Assembly: GCA_032164295.1 (NCBI GenBank)
Contig: JAJHTX010000004.1
Coordinates: forward strand, 2,914,001-2,978,000
Source: Inonotus obliquus
Taxonomy: Eukaryota > Basidiomycota > Agaricomycetes > Hymenochaetales > Hymenochaetaceae
Reading direction: 5' to 3'
DNA length: 64,000 nucleotides
Position 1 is the first letter of the stretch, and every line of letters begins with the position of its first letter. Below, piece after piece: positions 1-10,048 of this stretch. The notes beneath the pieces were generated by a model that saw nothing but the letters and a program-made list of their open reading frames with translations, did no database searches and was not told the DNA's origin. A program made the position numbers and the translations under genes.

Positions 1-5
1 TCGAC

Positions 6-1879
6 ATGGTGTGCCTGAATGTTGACTCTGGCTGAATATTTGCTAACATCCGCGCCAGGCGATCTGTCAATTCTATTTGCGCGGACTATGCAAGTTCGGT
101 AACGCGTGTAAGAATGAGCATCCAGCCCAACGACCGGGAGGCTTTGGAAGTGTGTAATCTTCTTTATCCACCATTTGCACAATCTGAAGACGGATTTTGG
201 GTGGTGGCGCAAAGATGGTCAGGGAGGCTCTGGTGGAAGTGGACCGGTATTCGTTCCATTCACGTACGTGTTTTTGTCTTATTGTATTGTGAAACTACTG
301 ACAACGATATGGACTGGCTGATTTTGTACGTCGTCAGCCAAGAGGGCATTACAAAAGACATGACCGCGGGAGCGGAAAAGCCGATGTGGCCTCTATCAAG
401 TTATGGCCCTGCGAAGTTTGAGCCAACAATTATCGCGAACCTTGACGAGTCACCTGAAGAGCTTCGGTGGAAGGCGGTGCAGGCTTTAAAAGCAGGAAGT
501 ATCGATGACTACGTGAGTCCTTCTTCACCTCATTCCAAGTCTAGCACCCCCTCACGTCTTGTGGCCAGCTAAGGTTTGAGATGGAGAAAATCCAAGAAGC
601 GAACCAGACGTATTCCAAGGCAGTATCAGAAGTGGGCCAGGTGTATAACCATGCGAACAAATTGACCGCAGCGGCACAAAAGGGCATCCCTAACCTTACC
701 GGGGTTGTATACAACAGTCCTTCAAACACCGCGAGCGCAGCATTCGGAAAGCCAGCGTCATCTGGCTTTGGAGGAACATCCGCTTTTGGGTCTGCTACGC
801 CAGCAACTACTTCAACCTTTGGTGGCTCGACAACCACTCCGTCAACAGGCTTTGGCTCATCCACAACAACGGCACCGGCGTTTGGGAAGTCTGCATTTGG
901 GCAATCAGCGTTTGGGCAACCAGCTTTCGGGCAGTCGGCCTTCGGCCAAGCCGCAAAACCCGCCTCCGCGTTTGGTTCTTCGGCATTTGGTCAACCATCC
1001 CAGTCTACGTCGGCATTTGGTCAACCTGCGCAACCAACGTCTGCGTTTGGCAGCGGTACGCAGCAACAGACTCCATCGGCCTTCGGTCAATCAGTGCAAC
1101 CGCAATCTTCATTTATTAAACCTGCCTCCGGATTTGGTGGGACCAGTGGGGGAGGTGCCTTCTCAGCTTTCTCTGGTAGCGGGACAACTGCTTTTGGCTC
1201 TGGAGCGCAACAGTCGACGACCACGTCCGCATTCGGACAGTCGGCATTTGGCGGGACAGGCAATAACTCTGGAGCAACTTCCTCAATATCTGCTTTCGGT
1301 AACACGACACAGAACAATACTACTACTCCAAACGCGTTCGGATCTGCTACTGGTGGCGAGAGTGGGTCTCAGCCGACGTCGGCATTCGGCCTACCTGCGA
1401 AACCCGTGTCCGCTTTTGGCCAGGTTTCACAACCTACAAGTGCATTCGGGCAACCCGCGAAGCCTGCTTCAGTTTTTGGACAAGCTGCTCAACCGTCTGT
1501 ATTTGGCCATCCCGCTCAACCATCAGCTTTCGGCCAGGCCTCGCAACCGACTTCTGCATTCGGCCAAGCCGCACAACCATCAGCCTATGGTCAGGCTGCA
1601 CCCCCACAATCTGCATTCTCCCAACCTTCTCAACCTACATCTGCCTTCGGTTCTGGCGGTGGTCCAGCCGGATTGCCCTCCAAGCCGAAAACTGGTCCGC
1701 CGGATTTCGTTGCTGCTCTAGCGTCATTGGAGATCCAGCCTGGGCTGGATAAACATGACGCGCTACTTCCACCTGACTACGCTCAAAGGATATCCCTATC
1801 TGCAAAGGAGGCATTCGCTGCGGAACGATTTGAGTGGGGCAAGATACCTGAATGGGTTCCGCCAATTGAGTTTAGGTAG
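6..1879 (+). CDS. NUP42: Nup42/Rip1-type FG nucleoporin with CCCH zinc finger
   Basis: Exons read as 6-8, 59-151, 223-263, 338-512, 569-1879. The first exon is only the ATG; after the 50-nt intron the protein begins M-A-I-C-Q-F and shows a C-x7-C-x5-C-x3-H zinc finger (C at 65-67, ending in the CKNEHP segment). A conserved block follows ([20 protein letters not shown], about codons 105-125), then a long FG region with dozens of SAFGQ/SAFG units. The C-terminus ([16 protein letters not shown]) resembles the Gle1-binding motif of the Nup42/NUPL2 family. The protein is expected on the cytoplasmic face of the nuclear pore, helping Gle1/Dbp5 release exported mRNA. The gene lies almost flush with the window edge, but the start codon is inside. 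The assignment rests on domain order and the conserved tail; splice sites are hand-read. Confidence 0.88.
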
Positions 1880-2273
1880 TGAGCCACCGTATACGATCCT
1901 CACGTTTCGAGCGGAAATACCCGTCTTTTGTTTTTGGTTTTTAGATACGTATGTAGTACTTTCCATTGTAAAGGGCAACCTGTAATCATATCACCTCATA
2001 TCGTTAATCTAGACCGTTTTCTATCACAGAACAAATTAATTATATTTCTTTTAGTCCTCGAGTCAACTAATCTGCGAATTGGTCTAATTTCTACTCGCGC
2101 CTAGCGTTCCAGGCGTCACCACCTCGACTGAGAAGCTTTCTGTCATATGCTGCCAAAGGGTATCAAATGAGCGCTAGAGGCTTGCGCATCCCTTTTGAGA
2201 ATCTCGGGCTTGAAGGAGAGTTTCGATTGGACTTCCACTTTCTCGGGTCGTGCGCATAAGCTATATGTTGAAG
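1880..2273. other. intergenic, Nup42 3' flank
   Basis: AT-richer stretch downstream of the Nup42 gene, before the decayed F-box gene. It holds the likely 3' UTR and terminator. No gene, repeat or RNA was recognised here. Confidence 0.4.
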
Positions 2274-3270
2274 TCATCCATATATCATATAAGGATATTC
2301 GCCGTGGAACTTGATCCGGAACGTCTTGAGGTTCCCCGTTTTGCCTATCAGGTCCTTGTCCTCGTCGGTGTCGATGTTGCAGTATCCTGTGTCAAGGGAT
2401 ACCCTCTCGAGAGTCGGGAAACGCTCGAAAAGTTCTGGTACCGGAAACTGTATGAGTTTAGTTTTACGCGGATCTGCAAACCACTTCAGGTGGAACGTAA
2501 GGTCCGACACCAAATGCATCCCCTTCTCAGGAGGGAGCGCAAGGTTCAGCCATTCTTCGAGCGAAAACGGAAAACGTGTCCCCTGCGAAAGCAGTCGTGA
2601 CCGACAAGTTCTGAACATCAGGCACCTTCAGCACTGACGTTGTTTTAGCGAAATCCTCCAACCCGATGCGTAGGATGCTAGATCAGGATAATCATCTTTC
2701 CGCCAGTTCCGAATCGTCAGATTTTGAACACCGGGAAGGTCGATTAATCGAGATACGTCCACAAGTCTGTGAAAGCAAGGACCGTCTCCCGAAAGCGTCT
2801 TGAAACCAACGACATATCACGAATAATGTCGTGAGAGCCGACAGATTCACCTTCGTAGAGGCTGAAAAGTTGCCAGAAGATGAGTTGAATGATTTCGTTC
2901 AGAAACGAGGCGAGACCATGGTGGCGAGTGGCAGACTGATCTTTCGAGCATCGGTCTGCGATGAGCGCGTCCAGAGCTTCCGTCAAGAGGTGTAAGACCT
3001 CTGCTAAGGTCTTTAAGAGTTTGGATTTCACCCAAACACGTTCGAATTTCCTCAATGAGATGTCATCAATGCTGGATCAAAGGCCAGTCGTCACGAACCC
3101 GAAGAGTCAGGGATAAAACGACTGACTTTTGAGGGGGCTGCTCGCAGAGGATCGGACCAAAGACCGTCCAGTTCATTCCTCCGAAATGCGTCGCCGTCAC
3201 TCACTAACCTGAATTGCTCAAGAATGAGCAAAGATTGGGGATGGAACACACGTTCTGACTCGTCGTTCAT
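2274..3270 (-). pseudogene. decayed F-box protein gene, paralogue of the gene at 46.7-48.3 kb
   Basis: Read on the minus strand, three pieces align with the intact F-box protein at 46711-48335. (1) ATG at 3270 opens an exon whose HPQSLLILEQF...LDGLWSDP segment matches DPRVLSILESSF...SDELWINP of the intact gene. (2) 3055-2744 carries the coiled-coil and F-box-like part, ending in VSRRFRETVLAFTDLWTYLD (intact: VCRHFRQIVLAFTEVWSYID). (3) 2618-2274 carries the C-terminal leucine-rich part (ALPPEKGMHLVSDLTFHLKW). Roughly 150 residues are missing between parts 2 and 3. The join is out of frame, with stops near 2635-2750, and the reading frame ends early after EYPYMIYG. Exon 1 ends at a splice position equivalent to that in the intact gene. 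Large deletion plus frame breaks argue for a pseudogene, although a truncated spliced product cannot be excluded. Confidence 0.7.
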
Positions 3271-3420
3271 GATGGTACGTTTCTAAGGTTGAGCTGAAAG
3301 CTACAGAGGAAATATCAAGTCACGCTCACGTGAATTTACCTCCCGACTTGTCACGGGCTTGAGGCATCTTTCGTCACGTCCTTCAACAGTCACTCATTCA
3401 CTCATTCATATCCTCCAACC

Positions 3421-4862
3421 ATGTCAAAAAGAGAGGGCTCACCGCCGTCAGAAGGCATACTCATAAAGCGTGCGCGCGGATCAACGCCTCCAGGAACACA
3501 GATCGCTATCTCTTCTCATGGAGATGAAAGTAAAAAGGGTCTCATTCGGACGGTCAAGAGAACCAGCGGTCTTGAGGCGCCTATTGTCAGTTTGTCTGGA
3601 GCGCATTCGGTGAGTAGTGCATTTTTTTTTTTTAAAAAAAAGGAATGTACAACTGATGTGGTTTGTGCATGTGTAGGCCGAGATTATGAGTTGTAGGTTC
3701 GACCCTACGGGCCAAAATATTGCTGCGTCGTCTGCAGACAGAACTGTTTGTATGTTGGCATTCTGAATCTTCGTTTATTGCCTGCATGCATCAAGCTAAC
3801 AAGATACCTTTCAGCATTATGGAGGACTTACCCTCCAACTTCAAACTATGGATACCTCCCCGCACTACACAAAGCACCCATCCTCGACTTGCAATGGTCA
3901 CTCTTCTCACCCCTCCTCTACACCGTCTCAGCAGACCATACTCTGATCCTAACAGACCTCACCTCTTCTCAACGTGTTCGTAAAATTCGTGCTCATCGCG
4001 GAATAATAAATGCCCTAGATCGAACCATATCAGGAGGAGCAGGAACGGAACTTATTGCAACTGCCGCAGACGATGGGTTCGTACATATCTGGGAAGGAGG
4101 AGATGATGGTGGTAAACAAGCAGTTGCAAGTTTCGAAGTTGGATGTCCTGTTACTTCGGTTTGTTGGAGTTCGGATGGGTCGACTGTGTATGCTGGTGCA
4201 TTGGACAATGAGATTCATGTACGTTCAGAATCGTTCTTTCATTTTATATAGGATTGAGGATTCTCAACAATACGGTCCGCAGGTATATGACCTCAGAAAA
4301 AGCGCCCAAGTATATTCACTAACAGGACATACCGATACACCAACCTCACTCTCCCTCTCACCAAATGGAAACTTCCTCCTCTCCCCTTCCTTCTCATCCC
4401 AAGTCATAATTCACGACGTTCGTCCATTTGCGCCAAACCCATCAAGAATTTATCGAACATTGCTTGGGTCACCGGCGGGGTATGAGAATACGTTGTTACG
4501 CGCTGCTTGGAGTAGGGATGATGGAGGGAAAAGGGTTGCTGTTGGTGGTGCGGATAGGATGGTCTGTATTTGGGACGTGGAAAGTGGAAAGATACTTTAT
4601 AAGGTTGGCTCTTCTTTCGGTCGTGGTTTTTTTTTCTTCATTCGTATGTTGAACATGATTCTTTTCTTTCCTATGTAGCTCCCTGGACATAAAGGTACTG
4701 TCACCTCGGTAGACTTCCACCCAAAGGAGCCTATCAGTGAGTTTTCATTTTGGTCCCTAGACCTTAACCCCCTTGCTCAAATCGCATGTATATTTAGTTT
4801 TGACGGGAAGTAAGGATGCGACGATGCTCCTTGGCGAGATAGAACCAGGCATGCCCTTATAG
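3421..4862 (+). CDS. U5 snRNP 40 kDa WD-repeat protein (Prp8-binding)
   Basis: Exons 3421-3609, 3677-3749, 3815-4218, 4283-4603, 4679-4736, 4798-4862 give 369 residues in one frame. The N-terminus (MSKREGSPPSEG..., KRTSGLEAPIVSLSGAHSAEIMSCRFDPTG) is typical of SNRNP40/Cwf17, and WD repeats follow to the end: ASSADRTV, ADDGFVHIWEG, DNEIHVYDLR, SQVIIHDVRPF, ADRMVCIWDVESG, and finally GSKDATMLLGEIEPGMPL. The seven-bladed propeller associates with Prp8 in the U5 snRNP and stays in the spliceosome through the tri-snRNP and activated states. Introns are 56-75 nt, several with T-rich tracts. The 3' end lies 240 bp from the convergent REV1 stop codon. Confidence 0.92.
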
Positions 4863-5102
4863 GTCCCAACAAATCTCCTGTATATCTGCTACTGTGCCTT
4901 TTGCGCCGTTAATTGACTATCATTAGATCAAGAGCTGTGCTTGTGCTTGATGAGGCCCGGCAAAGACAAGTCGTTATTCGGGTGCATTATTCCGAGGCAA
5001 ACAGATGGTATCATTGGTATTCAATCAAGTATGGATACACTCGCGGAGTGTACAACATATAGGCTAACGCTACAAATGGGATCAACAAAACAAGAATCCC
5101 AA

Positions 5103-8100
5103 TTACATAAACAACTCTCCTTCCCCCCAACCGAGATCACTTCTTTTTCCCTTCCCTTTCCCTTCCCCTCCTTTCCCAAAAGACTTTTCAAACCTCGCAT
5201 TCGCAAGTTGCTCAAGCTGCACATCCCTCGGTAACTCATAAAATACCCTACCATCAATCCCCAACCTCCTCAGCTCTTCCCTCCTAACAACCACCCTCGA
5301 CCCCCTCTCCTCTTTCTGAACTTCACACTTTTCGAAGATGTTCAATTTCTGGATTCCGGAGGAGGTGGAGGAGTGTAGGTGTGGATGTCCGTTGTTGAGT
5401 CCTCGTCCTCCTCGAGAACGGGGTGCTAAGGCTTGGGTTATACGTGAGAGGGGTGTTCCTTTGTTCGTTGTTAATCGCTTTTTGGGAGGGGAGAGGGAAG
5501 GTGTTCGGTCGTCGGTGGTTGAGGATAGGGATAATGCCGGAGACGTAGAACGTCTGCTGTATTCGGCTTTTATCTCGGTTTGGAGAGTGTTTGGGAGTGC
5601 TTGGAAGGATGAAAGGTCGACTTGGGAGAAGGATGGGAGGTCGAGATTTGAGGTGGAGCCTTTGGTTGGGAGAGGTGTGTTGGTGAAGGATTTGAGTTCT
5701 TGGATTTCGTCGTCGATTATACACTCTTGGGAGGGTTGGGATTGTGATGAAGGTGGCTGTACCATGAGTGAAGGTGCATCCGCATCCTCGGAATTAATAT
5801 TACTTTTCTTCTCATCCTTCTCTTCTTCTTCTTCTTCTTCTTCTTCTTCTTCTTCTTCTTCTTCTTCTTCCTTTTCCGATGACTCTTTCTTGAACCTCTT
5901 GAACGAGAGTTTTGCCTGACCAAGTTCCCCCATCTTCGAATTTACCTCACTCGTTTTCTCAAGCTTCGTAATCTGAATCCCAACTCCACGTAACTCCTTG
6001 GGATCGAACGAAAAACCTTTAAGGAGTCTCCAAGCCACATGACCTATGATAAGTGCGTCGCTTGTTGCACGTCCGTCGTCTGATGAGAGGTTAGATTGTT
6101 TGTTGAAGACGTTACAGCATCCATGTCCCATGAACTGTTTGGCGGTTAGTTAGTAAGTGGATATAATAAATAAGAAGATGAGTTTTGATACCTTTGGGGC
6201 CTCGATTGGTGCCTCGGGATCTCGTTTCATGATTTTGAGTGTTAGAGAACGCCCACGCATATCGATGGCATCCAACCGTCGTGCCACCTCTTCGGAAAGT
6301 TGGAACATGAACGCTTGCGCCTGTTCATTATTCTCAAACCGAATCCCATACTACAAACCACCAGTCAACCTCAATGACTTTTACTCCCAATTTCCGATAG
6401 ACTCACGTTAATCTCAGCAGATACCGACTTTCGCGGTTTATCAGACTCGAGTTTCCGATGATCGATCCCTCGACAAGCATCGTACAACGTAGAGCCCATC
6501 GTCTTTCCAAACACATCACATAGCACGCTCCTTGGTTTCTTAGCGAGTTCACCCATCGTAGCTACACCCAAGCGCTCTAACGCCTTCTCCCGCGCCGCTC
6601 GCCCGAATCCGTGAAGTTCGTCAATACATGTATGCTCGATATGTTTCTGTAGATCGGCAAGACGTAGGTGGTAGGAGCCTGCGGGTTTGGCTTTGCGAGT
6701 TGCAAGGCGCGCGAGCATAATGTTATGAGATATCCCAATACTCACTATGCAGAACGGTTAGTATGATGAAGCTTTAGTGGAATGTATACCGTACCGTCGC
6801 AGCCGGTTTTACTCTTGATCTCCTTACGCAATGTTTCGGCGAATGCCTTCGAGGGATCATATTCCCTTTTTGTAGATGGTGGCATTTGCTTGACAGCCGT
6901 TGTAACATCAACGAGAGCCTCGTCTACGCTGACTGCCTGTAGATCGTCTGCGTGGGACATGAGAATAGTGTATAGCTGCAACGATGCTGCTTTGTATCTG
7001 AATGGGTGCGGGTTTATTAAGGCCTTCTTGCGATGGATATATTGGTACTTACTTGTCGAATTCATAAGGTATTGTGACGACAGATGGGCATAGATTTCGC
7101 GCTTGCCGAAGACTAGTCCAAAAATTAGTTAAGCAGCATTTATGCGCATACATCGATGAGCGTTGCATACCTCATCCCCGCACGGATACCTGACTCCCTA
7201 GCCTTGTAGTTCGCACTGGAAACTTCGCTCGTGCTCGACTCTCCACCTTTCTTTCCCTGAGAATGACAGACAACTACAGGCTGATCTTTTAGATAAGGGC
7301 GAGTCAAAAGTCCCACTGACGCGAAGAAACAGTCAAAATCACAATGCATGATAACCGTTTCCTCTGATCTAACCAAGTCTTGTTCCCTTGACTTCCCTTT
7401 CTTTCCTGGAGATCGAAGGAGTTGAAATGCGTTCCCCCGCATACTTGTGCTTGAGGTTTCTGACTCGACTTTGCCGACTAATCCATCTCCATTAAGATTT
7501 ACATCGCCATCTCCGTCTTTGAACACATGGTCATTCACCCCGCCGGTAAACACTTTATCTGCGCGTTCTTGGGCTTCCGCAACTAAGGCACGAAGCTCGG
7601 TCTTCCATGTACTTAAGTAGTGCAGCCTAGAGTTCTTGTAAAACCCATCAATAAAATCCGCACCAGCCGCAGATGTTCGCGTGGCTCGAAATTCGGGATC
7701 TTGCATCAGCCGTTCGGCGTATTCGTTGGATTTGTGAGCTGCGTACCCTGGGATTTTCGCTGCTTCCTCGAATGAGACTGGGTCGGTCGTTAGGTGTGGT
7801 TTTGAGTCAGGGGAGTTCGTGAATCCTGTCTTGAACAGATTTTCATCGTCGTCCTTCACATCTCCCTTATTTCTGTTGGTTTCTGGTACATCTAAAGGCT
7901 TGGTCGAGCAGCCTTGAATGAATTCTCGGTCATCAGAAGCCTTCTGCCGCTTGACCGGCCTATCTTCACCACCTTCAGCATCTTCTTCATCACAGACTGT
8001 TGACGCTTGAGAAAGCTTCCTCATGAAGTCCTGGGACAGTTTCGCTAACATTACCCTCTCTTCCGGCCGTGATTGCTCTCCATCCCGGGTAATGTGGCTT

Positions 8101-8225
8101 TTGCCATCTTTGCCTGAAGGCGATGTTTCTCCCGGGAAGACGGTTGTGCACAGGGTGTTTATAAATTCTGGAGTGTCTTGCTCGAAGAGTTCTGAGTACG
8201 AAGAATGTGCGCTGAGCGTGCTCAT
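5103..8225 (-). CDS. REV1: REV1 Y-family DNA polymerase, short form lacking BRCT and C-terminal domain
   Basis: Exons on the minus strand: 8225-7171, 7112-7053, 6997-6795, 6744-6407, 6350-6192, 6134-5103 (948 residues). REV1 is the deoxycytidyl transferase of translesion synthesis. Visible features: the pre-palm segment (KIPGYAAHKSNEYAERLMQD, DFIDGFYKNSRLHYLSTWK); first metal-binding motif MHCDFDCFFASV near residue 293; GIRAGMSLRQARNLCPSV; second motif SVDEALVDVT; helix-hairpin-helix segment (IDELHGFGRAAREKALERLG); and little-finger region. The linker has a run of more than 20 acidic residues encoded by a (CTT)n tract. Near the end a UBM-like segment (LGIDGRVFYELPRDVQLEQL) precedes the stop. 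No BRCT domain is readable upstream of residue 200, and the usual C-terminal four-helix domain is absent: the stop lies 240 bp from the next gene. The gene is divergent from a U2 snRNA gene. Confidence 0.9.
5819..5871. repeat. (CTT)n microsatellite encoding poly-Glu in REV1
   Basis: About 17 uninterrupted CTT units on the plus strand; the minus strand reads GAA/GAG codons, giving the acidic run in the REV1 linker between the polymerase core and the C-terminal tail. The tract is likely length-polymorphic. Confidence 0.9.
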
Positions 8226-8414
8226 TGCTAGGTGTTATCGCATTTCAAGAAGGAAGGGAAAGACTGATGTGGTTGAAGAACAACACAACGAACCGCTGCG
8301 ATGAGAAGAGAACAGCTCGGAGATATTACGTAACGCCGTATCGGGCAAATCATTCGCATTCCTATTATAGCAGCGCTTTCCTAAAAAAATGTGCACACCT
8401 ATCCTCCTGTCTCT

Positions 8415-8420
8415 TATAAA
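8415..8420 (+). promoter_or_regulatory. TATA box of U2 snRNA copy 1
   Basis: TATAAA about 32 nt before the inferred 5' end of U2 copy 1, and conserved in position in the second copy. The spacing fits Pol II initiation. Confidence 0.6.
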
Positions 8421-8446
8421 CGGACTCGTCCAAAAGGTGATTCTTT

Positions 8447-8630
8447 ATCACTCTGGCTTCGGCTTAGATCAAGTGTAGTATCTGTTCTTAATAGTGTAAC
8501 CACTATTACGAGGGCACGCCCTCATTACTGGTTAGCTAATTTTTGCCGCCCTTGTCCTGTCGAGCTCTGCTTGCAACTCCGTGGACGCGATGACCTTGGT
8601 ATTGCACCGCCAGCTTGTGTCGTCGGGGGA
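8447..8630 (+). ncRNA. U2 spliceosomal snRNA, copy 1
   Basis: The core GATCAAGTGTAGTATCTGTT at 8468-8487 is the universally conserved U2 segment: it pairs with U6, and GTAGTA at 8475-8480 pairs with the intron branch site. Stem IIa (AATAGTG/CACTATT) and stem IIb (GAGGGC/GCCCTC) follow, then the Sm site AATTTTTG at 8538-8545. After it come a GTCC...GGAC stem and a loop containing TTGGTATTGCA, like stem-loop IV. Stem-loop I differs from the usual GGCCTTTTGGC and reads GGCTTCGGC, a shortened hairpin with a UUCG loop. The 5' end is set by alignment with human U2 and distance to the TATA box; the 3' end is approximate. Confidence 0.9.
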
Positions 8631-8764
8631 TCCCAAACATATCTTCTCCGCTGCAATTCCCACTTCTCCACTAGATTAGTGGAAGAAGGTCTTTAGCGAA
8701 TAGATTAAGGGTTTTTACTTGTGTATCTTGTAGGGTTCACCAATGAATATATGCTTCGAAATTT

Positions 8765-9540
8765 TATAGATCTGCAAGATGCAGGTGGTAGGAACCTGCG
8801 GGTGTGTTTCTAAAAGTCGCAAGGCGGGCGAGCATGATGAAACTTCAGTGGAATGTATACCGTACCATCACAACCGGTTTTATTCTGGATCTCCTTACGC
8901 AAAGTCTCAGCGAAGACCTACGCGGGATCATATCCCCTGCAGATGCTTTATTTTCTCGACAGCCGTCGTAACCTCGCCGAGAGCCTCATCTATGCCGCCT
9001 GCCTGTAGATCGTCTGCGTGCGATATGAGAATGTTAAATAGCTGCTTTATATCTGAATCACTAATTCTATCCTGAGGGAGATGATGCTTACCTGTCGAAT
9101 TGTGACGACAGACAGGCATAAATTCCGCGCCTGTCGAAGACTAGTAGTTCATCAGTCAGAAAAACAACATGTATGCGCATGTAACTGCATTGCATACCCC
9201 ATACCAGCACGGATACCCGACTCCCTAGCTTGTAGTTCGCGCTGGATTGGAAACTTCGCTCGTGCCTAATTCCCCACCTTGCTTACCCTAAAACTGGCAC
9301 CTGTGCCAGGTGTTTCTAACTGGCATATGTTCATCATGTTCAGGACATCCTTCATCACAAGCCGTTGCTGCTTGAATTTATTAACGCTCTATGTACGACT
9401 GTCTTTCCGGGAGAGACACGTCTTCAGGCAAGCAGGAAATACTAGCGAAACTATGACAAGACCTATTGAGGAAGCTTTCTCTGGGTGTCTTGTTCGAAGT
9501 ACTGAGTAGTAAATAGCCTCGGAGATGTCGGGCAAGTCAT
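8765..9540 (-). pseudogene. REV1 fragment left by the tandem duplication
   Basis: Minus-strand sequence resembling REV1 exons 2-4 and the end of exon 1, with remnants of the N-terminal coding region at about 9327-9515. Recognisable pieces include HADDLQAGGIDEALGEVTTAVEKI at about 9020-8950, where the SVDEA catalytic motif has become GIDEA. The fragment has frameshifts and stops, and the central part of exon 1 (about 700 bp) is missing. It cannot encode a polymerase. It separates the two U2 snRNA genes. Confidence 0.8.
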
Positions 9541-9604
9541 TTCCATCCTAGTATGGCAACATTTTCTGAGCAAAGTGGCCCGTGCACGCCAATCTCCTCC
9601 TTCC

Positions 9605-9610
9605 TATAAA
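9605..9610 (+). promoter_or_regulatory. TATA box of U2 snRNA copy 2
   Basis: TATAAA about 34 nt before the inferred 5' end of U2 copy 2, matching the arrangement in copy 1. Confidence 0.6.
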
Positions 9611-9638
9611 TTCGACGTAGCCACAATTATGAAACCTT

Positions 9639-9825
9639 ACCACTCTGGCCTTTTGGCTTAGATCAAGTGTAGTATCTGTTCTTAATAGTTTAACCACTAT
9701 TATGAGGGCACCGCCCTCATTATTGGTTATCTAATTTTTGCCGCCCTTGTCCCGCCGAGCTCTGCTTGCAACTTGGTGGGCGCGATGACCTTGCTATTGC
9801 ATTGTCGGCTTGTGTCGTCGGGGGA
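9639..9825 (+). ncRNA. U2 spliceosomal snRNA, copy 2
   Basis: Starts ACCACTCTGGCCTTTTGGCT, the canonical stem-loop I, then the conserved U6- and branch-site-pairing segment (GTAGTA at 9669-9674). Stem IIa has the form AATAGT/ACTATT, stem IIb GAGGGC/GCCCTC, and the Sm site AATTTTTG follows. The 3' domain has compensatory-looking changes relative to copy 1 (GTCCCGCC... with ...GGTGGGC), which suggests its folding has been under selection. This is the more conventional copy and probably the main functional U2 gene. Ends are approximate. Confidence 0.92.
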
Positions 9826-10048
9826 TCCCAAACATATCTTCTTCGCTGCACTTCCTACTTGTCCACTACATCAGTGCAAGTTGGTAAACAGCGAATGGAT
9901 TGAGGGCTTTTACTTTAGTATTTAGATGTGAATACTGTTCTGTAGAAATTGTGACATCAATGAGATTGGATTACAAATGAGAGCATGTAGTCTGCATTCA
10001 ATCTAGCTATATGCACGCGTGACAGTAACGCAGGACTCTGATTACATA

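Larger units (their letters stand above)
6650..9930. repeat. tandem segmental duplication: REV1 5' part plus U2 snRNA gene
   Basis: Unit A runs from about 6650 to 8735 (REV1 exons and 5' flank, then U2 copy 1). Unit B, about 8765-9930, repeats the same order: REV1-derived sequence resembling 6655-7260, then pieces resembling 7980-8420, then U2 copy 2. The match is visible in shared strings around the REV1 splice sites (for example near 6790 and 8865), in the TATA region, and in the U2 3' flank ending near 8735 and 9930. Unit B has lost about 700 bp of REV1 coding sequence (equivalent to about 7260-7980). Both copies have diverged by many substitutions, so the event is not recent. Confidence 0.8.

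Noticed and set aside
705..1721. Long alternative-frame ORFs across the FG-repeat region
   Set aside because: They arise from the repetitive codons of the Nup42 FG repeats and encode low-complexity, Arg/Leu-rich peptides with no family features.
3690..3715. T-arm-like GTAGGTTCGACCCTAC
   Set aside because: It lies inside coding exon 2 of the U5-40K gene, encoding C-R-F-D-P-T, and has no tRNA partner elements.
5338..5919. Plus-strand ORF of 193 codons ending in poly-Ser
   Set aside because: It is the antisense of the last REV1 exon; the poly-Ser is the complement strand reading of the CTT repeat.
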